This document shows positions 55,458-63,905 of a DNA stretch of 64,000 nucleotides, in pieces (position 1 is the stretch's first letter; the number at the start of each line of letters is the position of its first letter). A program made the position numbers and the translations under genes. Location: contig DASXLW010000085.1 of assembly GCA_036496025.1 (NCBI GenBank), positions 8,454 to 72,453 of the forward strand, written 5' to 3'. Source of the stretch: PALSA-505 sp036496025 (GTDB taxonomy: Bacteria > Actinomycetota > Actinomycetes > Streptosporangiales > Streptosporangiaceae). The notes under the pieces are model-generated. The model was not told the origin of the DNA and made no database searches. It worked only from the letters and a program-made list of their open reading frames with translations.

Positions 55458-57422
55458 ATGCAGCGAGCGGATCTGGTCCGCCAGGCGCAGGCGCGCGGCG
55501 TGGCCGGCTCCTACCGGGACTGGCGCGGCCGCGAGGTCGAGGTCGGCTCGGACACGCTGGCGGCGATCCTCGACGCACTGGGCGATGCCGACCCGCCCGC
55601 CCCCGGGCCGTTCGGAATCATGCCGGAGCCCGGTGCCGGAGCCGCGCCCCCGTCCGCGCCGCGGCCGCCCGGCCGGTCCTGGGGCTTCACGGTCCAGCTC
55701 TACGCGCTGCGCTCACGCGGCTCGTGGGGTCACGGCGACCTGCGGGATCTGGCCGACCTGGCCGCCTGGAGCGGCCGCGGGCTGGGCGCCGGCTTCGTGC
55801 TCTGCAGCCCGCTGCACGCGGCCGAGCCGAAGCCGCCGGTCACCGCGTCGCCGTACCTGCCGATGAGCAGGCGGTTCACCAGCCCGCTGTACCTGCGGAT
55901 CGAGGACATCCCCGAGTACGGCCGGCTCGGCGCGGCCGGGAAGGAGCAGATCGCCGCGCTGGCCGGGCCGTTGCGCGCGCGCAACGCCACCGCGGACCTG
56001 ATCGACAGGGACGCCGTGTGGGCGGCCAAGCGGGCCGCGTGCGAGATCCTCTGGTCCGCGCCGGAGCACCCGGCGCGACGGGCCGAGTTCGAGCGGTTCC
56101 GCGCCCGCCAGGGCCGGGCGCTCGACGACTGGGCCACCTGGTGCGCGCTGGCCGAGGTGCACGGGCCTGACTGGCGGAACTGGCCGGCCAGGCTGCGCGA
56201 TCCGCGGTCCGCCGCGGTCACGGCGGAGCGGGCCAGGCTGGCCGGGGCGGCCAGCTTCCACGCCTGGCTGCAATGGCTGGCAGGCGAGCAGCGCGCCGCC
56301 GCGCAGCGGACCGCGCGCGCGGCCGGCATGGACACCGGGATCATTCACGACCTGGCGGTCGGCGCGCATCCGGGCGGCGCGGACGCCTGGGCCGGGCAGG
56401 ACGTGATCGTCCAGGGCGTCAGCGTGGGCGCACCGCCGGACGAGTTCAACCAGGTCGGGCAGGACTGGACGCTGCCGCCCTGGCACCCGGGCCGGCTGGC
56501 CGCCCAGGGCTACCGGCCGCTGGCCGGGCTGATCGACGCCACCCTCAGCCAGGCCGGCGGGATCCGGGCCGATCACGTGATGGGCCTGCTCCGGCTGTGG
56601 TGGGTGCCGGCCGGGATGACCCCGGACCGCGGCACCTACGTCCGCTACGACCAGGGGGCGATGGTCGGCGTGCTGGCCAGCCGGGCGGCGCGGGCGGGGG
56701 CGCTCGCCGTCGGCGAGGATCTTGGCACCGTCGAGCCCTGGATCCGCCGCTACCTGGCCGACCGCGGTGTGCTCGGCACCTCGATGCTCTGGTTCGAGCG
56801 CTGCGCCGACGGCACCCCGCTGCCGCCGGACGCGTGGCGCCGCGACTGCCTGGCCACCGTCGGCACCCACGACGTGCCGCCCGCCGCCGGCTTCGTCACC
56901 GGCGAGCACGTGGCGCTGCGCGCCCGTCTCGGCCTGCTCGGCCGGACCGAGGATGCCGAACGGGCCGACGCGGCCGCCGCCGTCGAGGCCTGGCGAAGCG
57001 CCCTGACCGGGCAGGGCCTGCTCGCCGCGGGCTCAGCCGTGAGCCCGGACCAGTTCACCGTCGGCCTGTACGGCTACCTGGCCCGCACCCCGGCCGCCCT
57101 GATCGGCGTGTCTCTGGCCGAGGCGGTGGGGGAGCGCAGGCCGCAGAACCTGCCGGGCACCAGCACCGAGTACCCGAACTGGCGGATCCCGCTGGGCGGT
57201 CCCGACGGCCGGCCGGTGCTGGCCGAGGATCTGGCCGCCGATCCCCTGGTGGCGGCCACCGTCCGCGCGGTCAGGAACCCGCCTGGCGGTCGCGCCCGGC
57301 CTGGCGGTCCCGGGCCTGGCAGCGCAGCCCGCGCGGTCAGGAATCCGGCTGGTCCCGGCCGGCCTGGCGGTCCCGGGCCTGGCAGCGCAGCGCCCGCGCG
57401 ACGTCATCGCGGTCCTCGATGA
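55458..57422 (+). CDS. malQ: 4-alpha-glucanotransferase (MalQ)
   Basis: Amylomaltase (GH77): moves alpha-1,4-glucan segments between chains in maltodextrin and glycogen metabolism. 654 residues from ATG 55458. Catalytic nucleophile D372 in IRADHVMGLLRLWW, acid/base E420 in VGEDLGTVEPW, third acid D472 in GTHDVPP; GQDWTLPPW also typical. An N-terminal extension (1-75) is usual in actinobacteria. The C-terminal 55 residues are Gly/Pro/Arg repeats encoded by a 63-bp direct repeat and overlap pepN on the other strand by 86 bp. No other glycogen genes are in the window. Confidence 0.95.
   Translation: MQRADLVRQAQARGVAGSYRDWRGREVEVGSDTLAAILDALGDADPPAPGPFGIMPEPGAGAAPPSAPRPPGRSWGFTVQLYALRSRGSWGHGDLRDLADLAAWSGRGLGAGFVLCSPLHAAEPKPPVTASPYLPMSRRFTSPLYLRIEDIPEYGRLGAAGKEQIAALAGPLRARNATADLIDRDAVWAAKRAACEILWSAPEHPARRAEFERFRARQGRALDDWATWCALAEVHGPDWRNWPARLRDPRSAAVTAERARLAGAASFHAWLQWLAGEQRAAAQRTARAAGMDTGIIHDLAVGAHPGGADAWAGQDVIVQGVSVGAPPDEFNQVGQDWTLPPWHPGRLAAQGYRPLAGLIDATLSQAGGIRADHVMGLLRLWWVPAGMTPDRGTYVRYDQGAMVGVLASRAARAGALAVGEDLGTVEPWIRRYLADRGVLGTSMLWFERCADGTPLPPDAWRRDCLATVGTHDVPPAAGFVTGEHVALRARLGLLGRTEDAERADAAAAVEAWRSALTGQGLLAAGSAVSPDQFTVGLYGYLARTPAALIGVSLAEAVGERRPQNLPGTSTEYPNWRIPLGGPDGRPVLAEDLAADPLVAATVRAVRNPPGGRARPGGPGPGSAARAVRNPAGPGRPGGPGPGSAAPARRHRGPR
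57297..57391 (+). repeat. 63-bp-spaced direct repeat in the malQ/pepN overlap
   Basis: An identical 32-bp block at 57297-57328 and 57360-57391, starting CGGCCTGGCGGTCCCGGGCC, lies in a longer imperfect repeat (from about 57264, beginning CGCGCGGTCAGGAA, again at 57331). It encodes the repetitive malQ tail and the end of pepN. Confidence 0.85.
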
Positions 57423-59889
57423 GCAGGCGGCGCAGCGCCGGCGGCGGGCTCGTCCGGTCGATGTAGTCGTCGGTGGCCCGGATCGCCTCCTCGCTGATCA
57501 CGGTGACCGGGTAGGCGTTGCTGGCGAAGTACTGCGCCATGTCGGACTTCCAGTCCCGCCACACGCCGGCGAGCACGTCGAAGTAGCGCCGGGCGTACGG
57601 CTCGAGCAGGGCATCCTGGTCGGGGCTCATGAAGCCGTTCAGCACGGCCTTGAACATCGCATTCGGCAGCTTGCCGCCGGTTATCTCCTCCCAGGCGGCT
57701 TCCTTGGCCTCGGCCGTCGGGATAGCCGCGCGGCAGGACGCGGCGCGCCGCTCGCCCTCGTCGGTGACGTCGCCGGCCAGTTCCGCGTCGATCTCCCGAG
57801 GGTCGGCCAGGCCGAGGCTCACCAGCCGCTGCAGCAGCGACCACCGCAGGTCGGTGTCCACGGCCACGCCGTCGATCACGACCGAGCCGTTCAGCAGCCC
57901 GCACAGCAGGTCCGTATGCCGCCCCGCGACGGCCGCGCGGGCGAGCGCCTGCAGGTAGGCCAGCTGCGCGTCCGAGCCGGGCTCGGCCTGGTCCAGCAGT
58001 CCGCGGAGCGTGTCGGCGAGCAGGTTCAGCCCGGTCTCCCGCCAGGCCGGATCCGCGTACCTGCGCACCGCCGCGATGGCCTGCCGCAGCAGCGTCTGCG
58101 CCACCGATATATCCCGAACGGACGCGACGCCGGACAGCACCAGCCGCACATAATCGCGCGCGGCCATCTCGCCGTCCCGGCACATGTCCCAGGCCGCCGC
58201 CCAGCACAGCGCGGCGGGTAGCGAGTCGGCGAAATCGCCGATGCGGTCGATAAGGGTGCGCAGCGAGTAGTCGTCCAGCCGTACCTTGGCGTAGGTGAGG
58301 TCGTCGTCGTTGACCAGGACCAGGTCCGGCCGGCGCTCGCCGGCCAGCTCGGGCACCTCGGTCAGCTCGCCGGCCACGTCGGCCTCCACCTGACGCCGCC
58401 GGACCAGCGAGCCGGGGCCCGATCCGGTGCGGTCGTACAGCCCGACCGCGATCCGGTGCGTGCGCAACGCCGGGTGGCTGGCCGGCGCCTCCTGCCGGAC
58501 CGCGAAGCGCGTGATCGTGCCGTCCGGGCCGGTCTGGTAATCGGGGCGCAGCGTGTTGACGCCCGCGGTCTCCAGCCACTGTTTCGACCACCCGGACAGA
58601 TCCCGGCCTGAGGTTTCCTCGAGCGCCGCGAGCAGGTCGTGCAGCGTGGCGTTGCCCCAGGCGTGAGCGTCGAAGTAGCGGCGCAGCGCGGCCAGGAAGT
58701 TGTCCCGGCCCACGTAGGCGACCAGCTGCTTGAGCACGGCCGCGCCCTTGGCGTAGGTGATGCCGTCGAAGTTCACCTCGACCGCGTGGATGTCGGGAAT
58801 GTCGGCCGCGATGGGGTGCGTGGACGGCAGCTGATCCTGCCGGTACGCCCAGCCCTTGTACAGCTGCGCGAACGTGGTCCACGCCGATGACCACCGGGTG
58901 GCTTCGGCCTGGGCCAGCGTGCCCGCCCAGGTGGCGAACGACTCGTTCAGCCACAGGTCGTCCCACCAGCGCATGGTGACCAGGTCGCCGAACCACATGT
59001 GCGCCATCTCGTGCAAGATGGTCTCGGCCCGGGCCTCGCGGGCGAAGTCGGTGACCCGGGACCGGAAGATGTAGCTTTCCACGAACGTCACGGCGCCGGC
59101 GTTCTCCATCGCGCCTTCCTTGAATTCGGGCACGAAGAGCTGGTCGTACTTCTCGAACGGGTACCGCCTGCCGAACGCCTGCTGGAAGAAGTCGAGACCC
59201 TGCCTGGTCACCTCGAAGATCTCATCGGCGTCCAGGTAGCCGGCCAGCGATGCGCGGCAGTAGATGGCGAGCGGGATGCCGTCGTGCTCGCTGCGTACCA
59301 CGTGGTACGGGCCGGCCGCGACCGCGGTGATGTAGGTCGGCACCGGCGGCGTCGGCGGGAAGTGCCAGTACCCGGGCTGAGCCGTCGTGTCCGCGGCCAT
59401 GTTGGATACCACCTGCCAGTCGGCCGGCGCGCGGACGGCCAGCTCGAACGTTGCCTTGAGGTCGGGCTGGTCGAAGCAGGCGTAGACCTGGTGCGCGTCG
59501 AACGTCTCCAGGTCGGAGTACAGGTAGACGCCGCCGTCGGCGGGGTCGGTGAACCGGTGCAGGCCCTCGCCGTGACGCGAGTAGGCGCACTCGGCGGCCA
59601 CCCGCAGCTCGTTCTCCGCGGCCAGGCCGGTCAGCTGGATCCGGGCGCCGTCGAACGCGGCGCCCTCCACCGGGGCCCCGTTCAGGGTGATCTCCCTGAC
59701 GGCCGGGGCGCTCAGGTCGGCGAAGGTCGCGGCTCCCGGGCTCGAGCAGCGGAATCTGACCACGGTGACCGAGCCGAAGGTGAGCGCGCCGCCGGAGAGG
59801 CCGGTCAGGTCCAGCTCGACCGCGTACGACTCCACGTCGAGCAGCGCGGCCCGGTGGCGTGCCTCCTCGCGGGTAAGGTTCCCTGCCAC
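57337..59889 (-). CDS. pepN: Aminopeptidase N (M1 family)
   Basis: 850-residue zinc aminopeptidase, normal actinobacterial PepN size, from GTG 59889 with GGGGAG 5 nt upstream; upstream open frame is not coding. Exopeptidase motif GAMEN (259-263), zinc motif HEMAH (293-297) with E316 in NES, catalytic tyrosine region following FDGITYAKGAAVL. The N-terminal beta domain and C-terminal ERAP1-like helical domain are both complete. Cytosolic peptide turnover. Adjacent to the Rv2466c-type gene as in Mycobacterium (Rv2467). Its last 29 codons overlap malQ. Confidence 0.96.
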   Translation of the reverse strand: MAGNLTREEARHRAALLDVESYAVELDLTGLSGGALTFGSVTVVRFRCSSPGAATFADLSAPAVREITLNGAPVEGAAFDGARIQLTGLAAENELRVAAECAYSRHGEGLHRFTDPADGGVYLYSDLETFDAHQVYACFDQPDLKATFELAVRAPADWQVVSNMAADTTAQPGYWHFPPTPPVPTYITAVAAGPYHVVRSEHDGIPLAIYCRASLAGYLDADEIFEVTRQGLDFFQQAFGRRYPFEKYDQLFVPEFKEGAMENAGAVTFVESYIFRSRVTDFAREARAETILHEMAHMWFGDLVTMRWWDDLWLNESFATWAGTLAQAEATRWSSAWTTFAQLYKGWAYRQDQLPSTHPIAADIPDIHAVEVNFDGITYAKGAAVLKQLVAYVGRDNFLAALRRYFDAHAWGNATLHDLLAALEETSGRDLSGWSKQWLETAGVNTLRPDYQTGPDGTITRFAVRQEAPASHPALRTHRIAVGLYDRTGSGPGSLVRRRQVEADVAGELTEVPELAGERRPDLVLVNDDDLTYAKVRLDDYSLRTLIDRIGDFADSLPAALCWAAAWDMCRDGEMAARDYVRLVLSGVASVRDISVAQTLLRQAIAAVRRYADPAWRETGLNLLADTLRGLLDQAEPGSDAQLAYLQALARAAVAGRHTDLLCGLLNGSVVIDGVAVDTDLRWSLLQRLVSLGLADPREIDAELAGDVTDEGERRAASCRAAIPTAEAKEAAWEEITGGKLPNAMFKAVLNGFMSPDQDALLEPYARRYFDVLAGVWRDWKSDMAQYFASNAYPVTVISEEAIRATDDYIDRTSPPPALRRLLIEDRDDVARALRCQARDRQAGRDQPDS

Positions 59890-59916
59890 GTGATCTCCCC
59901 TTCGTGTGCTCACAGT

Positions 59917-59978
59917 CCCGGCATCGTGTGCCCAGGGTAGGCCCGGCATCGCGTGGTCAGGCCGTCCCGGCATCCTGT
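59917..59978. repeat. Three direct repeats in the pepN/nitroreductase divergent promoter region
   Basis: CCCGGCATCGTGT (59917-59929), CCCGGCATCGCGT (59942-59954) and CCCGGCATCCTGT (59966-59978). Spacing of 25 and 24 bp, so roughly on alternating helical turns and out of codon phase. Likely a regulator-binding array in the 162-bp gap. Confidence 0.6.
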
Positions 59979-60051
59979 CACGCCGGCAGCGGAATGCGTG
60001 GGCGGGGGGCGCTGGTTGTCGGCTGTGTACCCCCGACGAAAAGGAGTGAGC

Positions 60052-60669
60052 ATGGCCGAGCAGGAGCGCACTGTCGTCGATTTCTGGTTCGACCCGGCCT
60101 GCCCGTGGGCGTGGATTACCTCGCGATGGCTGCTGGAGGCCGAGAAGGTCCGGCCGCTCGAGCCGCGCTGGCACGTGATGAGCCTGGCGGTGCTCAACGA
60201 GGACAAGGAAGACCTGCCGGAGAAGTACCGGGAGGGACTGGCCAAGGCCTGGGGCCCGGTCCGGGTGTGCGTCGCCGCGGAGGCCAAGTACGGCCCCGAG
60301 GTGCTCGGACCGCTGTACACCGCCATCGGCACGCGCTTCCACAACGAGCAGCTGCCGAGGGAGCGGGAGACGATCGAGGCCGCGCTGGCCGAGGCGGGAC
60401 TGCCGGCCGAGCTGGCTGACGCCATGGACTCCACCGAGTACGACGAGGCGGTCCGCGCCTCGCACTCCGAAGGCATCGAGCGGGTCGGCTACGAGGTCGG
60501 CACGCCCATCATCACGGTGGAGGGCACCTCGATCTTCGGCCCCGTGGTGTCCCCGATCCCGCGCGGCGAGGACGCGGGCAAGCTCTGGGACGGGGTGCGG
60601 CTGATCGCGCAGACCGACGGCTTCTTCGAGCTGAAGCGCAGCCGCTACCGGGACCCGATCTTCGACTGA
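60052..60669 (+). CDS. Mycothiol-dependent nitroreductase Rv2466c family (DsbA-like)
   Basis: 205 residues from ATG 60052 with AAAGGAG 6 nt upstream. The sequence follows Mycobacterium tuberculosis Rv2466c closely (VVDFWFDPACPWAWITSRW, VMSLAVLNEDKEDLPEKYREG, AWGPVRV, VGTPIITVEG, FFGPVVS-type SIFGPVVSPIPRGE). Rv2466c is a thioredoxin-fold, mycothiol-dependent reductase with a CPWC active site. Here the site is C17-P-W-A20, so the resolving cysteine is absent and chemistry would go through a mixed disulphide with mycothiol only. pepN is divergent and rpiB is downstream, the conserved Rv2465c-Rv2467 neighbourhood, here split by an aldehyde dehydrogenase. Confidence 0.93.
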   Translation: MAEQERTVVDFWFDPACPWAWITSRWLLEAEKVRPLEPRWHVMSLAVLNEDKEDLPEKYREGLAKAWGPVRVCVAAEAKYGPEVLGPLYTAIGTRFHNEQLPRERETIEAALAEAGLPAELADAMDSTEYDEAVRASHSEGIERVGYEVGTPIITVEGTSIFGPVVSPIPRGEDAGKLWDGVRLIAQTDGFFELKRSRYRDPIFD

Positions 60670-60739
60670 CCCGGTCACCGCCGGCTGGCGTTCGGCGCCC
60701 CGGTTCGCCGCTGGCCGCCACGTGCGCGAGGATTGCGTC

Positions 60740-62152
60740 ATGCGTGACAACTATGTCGGCGGGGCCTGGACCCCGTCTGCCGGCCGCGCCGCCGTCGACG
60801 TCGTCAACCCGGCCACGGAGCAGGTCATCGACCAGGTCCCGGCGGGGGACCCGGCCGACGTCGATGCGGCGGTCGCCGCGGCCAGGAAGGCGTTCGGAGG
60901 CTGGGCGGCCACGCCGGCGGCCGAGCGGGCCGGGTTCCTCGACGGTGCGCGCGGGCTGCTGGCCGACCGGGCGGACGACATCGCCGCCACCATCGCGGCG
61001 GACATGGGCGCGCCGCTGCCCTTCGCCCGGAAGGTGCAGGTCGACCTGCCGATTGCCGTGCTCGCCAGCTATGCGGAGCTACTCGGCTACTACGACTTCG
61101 GCGGCGAGCGGTCAGGCAACTCCCTGGTCGTGCGCGAGCCGGTCGGCGTGGCCGGGATGATCACGCCGTGGAACTACCCGCTGCACCAGATCGTGGCCAA
61201 GGTCGCCGCGGCGCTCGCGGCCGGCTGCACGGCGGTGCTGAAGCCGAGCGAGGTCGCGCCGCTGGCCGCTTACGAGCTGGCCGCGATATTCCACGAGATC
61301 AACCTGCCGCCGGGGGTGTTCAACCTGGTGAGCGGCACCGGTCCGGTGGTCGGGGAGGCGATCGCCGGCCACCCGGGCATCGACGCGGTGTCGTTCACCG
61401 GCTCGGCCCGGGCGGGCAAGCGGGTCGCGGAGCTCGCGTCGCAGACCGTCAAGCGGGTGACCCTCGAGCTCGGCGGCAAGTCCGCCAACGTGATCCTTCC
61501 CGATGCGGACCTGGGTACCGCGGTCAAGGTCGGCGTGGCCAAGGCCTTCATCAACTCCGGCCAGACCTGTACCGCACTCACCCGCATGCTGGTTCCCGCC
61601 GATGAGTACGACGAAGCCGTCGCGCTGGCGGTCAAGGCCGCAGGGCGCTACACCGTCGGCGACCCGATGGCCGAGGGAACGCGGCTCGGCCCGCTCGTCT
61701 CGGCCGCCCAGCGCGACCGGGTGAGGGGCTTCATCGAGCGCGGCGTCGCCGAGGGAGCCACCCTGGCCGCTGGCGGCGCCGAGCCTCCGGAGGGCACGCC
61801 CAGCGGATACTACGTGCAGCCCACGGTGTTCAGCGAGGTCAGGCCCGATATGACGATCGCCCAGGAGGAGATCTTCGGCCCGGTGCTGGCGGTCATCGGC
61901 TACGGCAGCGAGGACGAGGCCGTCGAGATCGCCAACGGCACCCGGTACGGCCTGGCGGCTGCGGTCTGGTCTGCCGACCCGGACCGGGCCGCGGCGGTGG
62001 GCCGCCGGCTGCGGGCCGGGCAGGTCGAGATCAACGGCGGCGCGTTCAATCCTGTGGCCCCGTTCGGCGGATTCGGCCAGTCCGGATACGGACGCGAGCT
62101 CGGCGTGCACGGGATGGAGGAGTTCCTGGAGGTTAAGTCCCTGCAGTTCTGA
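60740..62152 (+). CDS. Aldehyde dehydrogenase family protein
   Basis: 470 residues from ATG 60740; GTG 60722 is a longer alternative. NAD(P)-dependent oxidation of an aldehyde to the acid. Seen: PWNYPLHQI (residues lining the cofactor), KPSEVAPLAA, FTGSARAGK, general base E243 in LELGGKSAN and catalytic cysteine C277 in NSGQTCTALTR, then EEIFGPVLAV and the C-terminal PFGGFGQSGYGRE. Complete and normal in size. Substrate unclear. It lies between the Rv2466c-like gene and rpiB, which are neighbours in Mycobacterium, so it looks like an insertion into a conserved pair. Confidence 0.94.
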   Translation: MRDNYVGGAWTPSAGRAAVDVVNPATEQVIDQVPAGDPADVDAAVAAARKAFGGWAATPAAERAGFLDGARGLLADRADDIAATIAADMGAPLPFARKVQVDLPIAVLASYAELLGYYDFGGERSGNSLVVREPVGVAGMITPWNYPLHQIVAKVAAALAAGCTAVLKPSEVAPLAAYELAAIFHEINLPPGVFNLVSGTGPVVGEAIAGHPGIDAVSFTGSARAGKRVAELASQTVKRVTLELGGKSANVILPDADLGTAVKVGVAKAFINSGQTCTALTRMLVPADEYDEAVALAVKAAGRYTVGDPMAEGTRLGPLVSAAQRDRVRGFIERGVAEGATLAAGGAEPPEGTPSGYYVQPTVFSEVRPDMTIAQEEIFGPVLAVIGYGSEDEAVEIANGTRYGLAAAVWSADPDRAAAVGRRLRAGQVEINGGAFNPVAPFGGFGQSGYGRELGVHGMEEFLEVKSLQF

Positions 62153-62158
62153 CAGACT
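62153..62158 (+). promoter_or_regulatory. Leaderless-type -10-like element of rpiB
   Basis: CAGACT directly after the aldehyde dehydrogenase stop and 7 nt before GTG 62166, with no ribosome site. It deviates from TAnnnT at the first base. Confidence 0.35.
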
Positions 62159-62165
62159 GGCAGCC

Positions 62166-62636
62166 GTGCGCGTCTATCTGGGATCTGATCACGCGGGGTT
62201 CGAGCTGAAGGCCGCCCTGATCGAGTGGCTGACCAGCGCCGGGCATGAACCGGTCGACTGCGGGCCGCCCGCCTATAACCACGACGACGACTACCCCCCG
62301 TACGTGATGGCCGCCGCGCACGGGGTCATCACGGACCCGGGCAGTCTCGGCATCATCATCGGCGGATCCGGCAATGGCGAGCAGATCGCCGCGAACAAGA
62401 TCTCCGGCGTCCGCGCGGCGGTGGCCTGGACCGACGAGACCGCGCAGCTGGCCAGGCTGCACAACAACGCGAACGTGCTCAGCCTGGGCGCCCGGATGTA
62501 CCCGGTGGCCGACGCGGTCGGCTTCGCCAAGGTGTTCGTGGAGACACCGTTCTCCGGCGAGCCCCGGCATGTCCGGCGGCTGGCGGAGATCGCCGAGTAC
62601 GAGAAGACCCGCCAGCTGCCCCCGCGGCCGAGCTAG
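62166..62636 (+). CDS. rpiB: Ribose 5-phosphate isomerase B
   Basis: Interconverts ribose 5-phosphate and ribulose 5-phosphate in the pentose phosphate pathway. 156 residues from GTG 62166, matching the actinobacterial RpiB class: VYLGSDHAGFELK, DCGPPAYNHDDDYP, IIGGSGNGEQIAANKISGVRAAVAW (in part; the Glu of GNGE replaces the catalytic Cys of other RpiB), LHNNANVLSLGAR. If the CUT2 transporter at 8018-11467 imports a pentose, this enzyme is on its catabolic route, but it is also housekeeping. The VOC gene follows 15 bp later. Confidence 0.96.
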   Translation: MRVYLGSDHAGFELKAALIEWLTSAGHEPVDCGPPAYNHDDDYPPYVMAAAHGVITDPGSLGIIIGGSGNGEQIAANKISGVRAAVAWTDETAQLARLHNNANVLSLGARMYPVADAVGFAKVFVETPFSGEPRHVRRLAEIAEYEKTRQLPPRPS

Positions 62637-62651
62637 CGCGGCTGATCGACG

Positions 62652-63029
62652 ATGTTGTCGTTTGGCGTGGTGGTGCTGGGCGTCACCGACGTGCCGCGGG
62701 CCGCGGGGTTCTGGTCCGCGGCGCTGGGCTACAAGCTGCGTGAGGACGGGTTCGGCGGCTGGGCCACGGTGCTCGTCCCGCCCGGCGGATCAGGTACCGC
62801 GATCGCGCTGCAGCGCAGCCAGACGCCCCCGGAGGACTACCCCCGGCTGCACCTGGATCTGCACGTGGCCGACGTGGCCGAGCAGGAGTCGGAGGCGGCG
62901 CGCCTGATCTCGCTGGGCGCCGAACGGGTGGACTGGGATCGCTATCCCGATGACCCGGACTTCGTCGTACTGGCCGATCCCGACGGCAACCGGTTCTGCA
63001 TCGTCGATCTGAGCCACGACCACGGCTGA
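62652..63029 (+). CDS. VOC superfamily (glyoxalase-like) protein
   Basis: 125 residues from ATG 62652. One vicinal-oxygen-chelate domain made of two beta-alpha-beta3 units: VVLGVTDVPRAAGFWSAALGY at the start and the later DPDGNRFCIVDLS typical of the family end; LHLDLHVADVAEQESEA in the middle. Metal-ligand positions (H in LHLDLHV, E missing from the classic DPxGNxFE, here FCIVD) are incomplete, so it may be a non-enzymatic binding protein. Probably cotranscribed with rpiB. Confidence 0.88.
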   Translation: MLSFGVVVLGVTDVPRAAGFWSAALGYKLREDGFGGWATVLVPPGGSGTAIALQRSQTPPEDYPRLHLDLHVADVAEQESEAARLISLGAERVDWDRYPDDPDFVVLADPDGNRFCIVDLSHDHG

Positions 63030-63032
63030 GGC

Positions 63033-63053
63033 ACGACCGCGCTACCTGGTCGT
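63033..63053 (+). terminator. Hairpin after the VOC gene
   Basis: ACGACC (63033-63038), 9-nt loop, GGTCGT (63048-63053), starting 4 nt after the stop codon and followed by CAAAAGC. No T-run. The rest of 63054-63218 shows nothing I can support. Confidence 0.4.
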
Positions 63054-63218
63054 CAAAAGCCCGCTCGGGTTCGCGCGAGGTCGCCCCGGCATCCCTGGCG
63101 CAATGACGGCCTTGCCGCCGCCCAGCGCGTGAGGCCGCGCCGACGGGTATGCGCGCTGCCTGCGTGGCTGATGCTGCCCGTCTATCTGTCGCGTAGCGGT
63201 CTGGATCCGAGGTGGGGG

Positions 63219-63905
63219 TTATCGATCCCAGGGGTATCCGTGGAACGGTGCCTGGCTGAGCCGGTTGTGGAGTTCGCGCAGGGCCCGTTCCCAGAATGGC
63301 TGTACGGTTTCTGCGAGTTCGGCGGGCAGGTTGCGGTGGTCGAGTTGCACTGTTGTTGCTCCCTGGCCATGCCGGTGCAGGTGGATGTCAACGGTGGTCG
63401 GTTCGGGCGGCAACGTCGAGGAAGAAACCGCCTTGGCTGATCGGACGGTTCTGATAACGGGCCTTGCCTCGCCCGTGATCTGGTCGATTTCTATCATGTA
63501 GGGCTCAGCCACGCCGGTCTCGGTCGAGTCGGTGCTGGCCCAGGACCAGGTGAAAGCTAGATGCGTAAAGGGATGGTCGATGATGAACCGACCTACCACC
63601 TTCAACCCGGGCTCGTCGTGCAGGTAGATGTCGAAATTGGCAGGATCTGTGCCGCCGCCCAGCCCGACCCAGCCCCATGGGTTCGCTATCTGGTTCCAAA
63701 CCCTCCGGGGGGTGGCGGGCGCGATTGTCTCGGCACGGACCACCGTCACCTCTCCCGACAGTTGCGGCGGGTCTGGCTGGGAGACCAGGGCTGCGAGCCG
63801 CTTGACCGCTGCTGCCGCGGCCAGGTCAAGCGAATCTGGTGCGGGTTCCTCGGGTGGCTGATCGCCGCTGAAGACCTGGCCATAGATGTCCATGGGGGTC
63901 AGCAA
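63219..63905 (-). CDS. SRPBCC-like protein, start uncertain (may continue past the right edge)
   Basis: 228 residues from TTG 63905, or 224 from the ATG four codons later. The frame upstream is open to base 64000, so the real start may lie outside the window. An N-terminal 45 residues rich in Pro, Asp and Ala precede an SRPBCC/START-like domain (about 50-228): VVRAETIAPATPRRVWNQIANP, LKVVGRFIIDHPFTHLAFTWSW, and the terminal helix ELAETVQPFWERALRELHNRL. The composition looks less GC-rich than its neighbours, perhaps a recent arrival. Ligand and role are unknown. Confidence 0.72.
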   Translation of the reverse strand: MLTPMDIYGQVFSGDQPPEEPAPDSLDLAAAAAVKRLAALVSQPDPPQLSGEVTVVRAETIAPATPRRVWNQIANPWGWVGLGGGTDPANFDIYLHDEPGLKVVGRFIIDHPFTHLAFTWSWASTDSTETGVAEPYMIEIDQITGEARPVIRTVRSAKAVSSSTLPPEPTTVDIHLHRHGQGATTVQLDHRNLPAELAETVQPFWERALRELHNRLSQAPFHGYPWDR

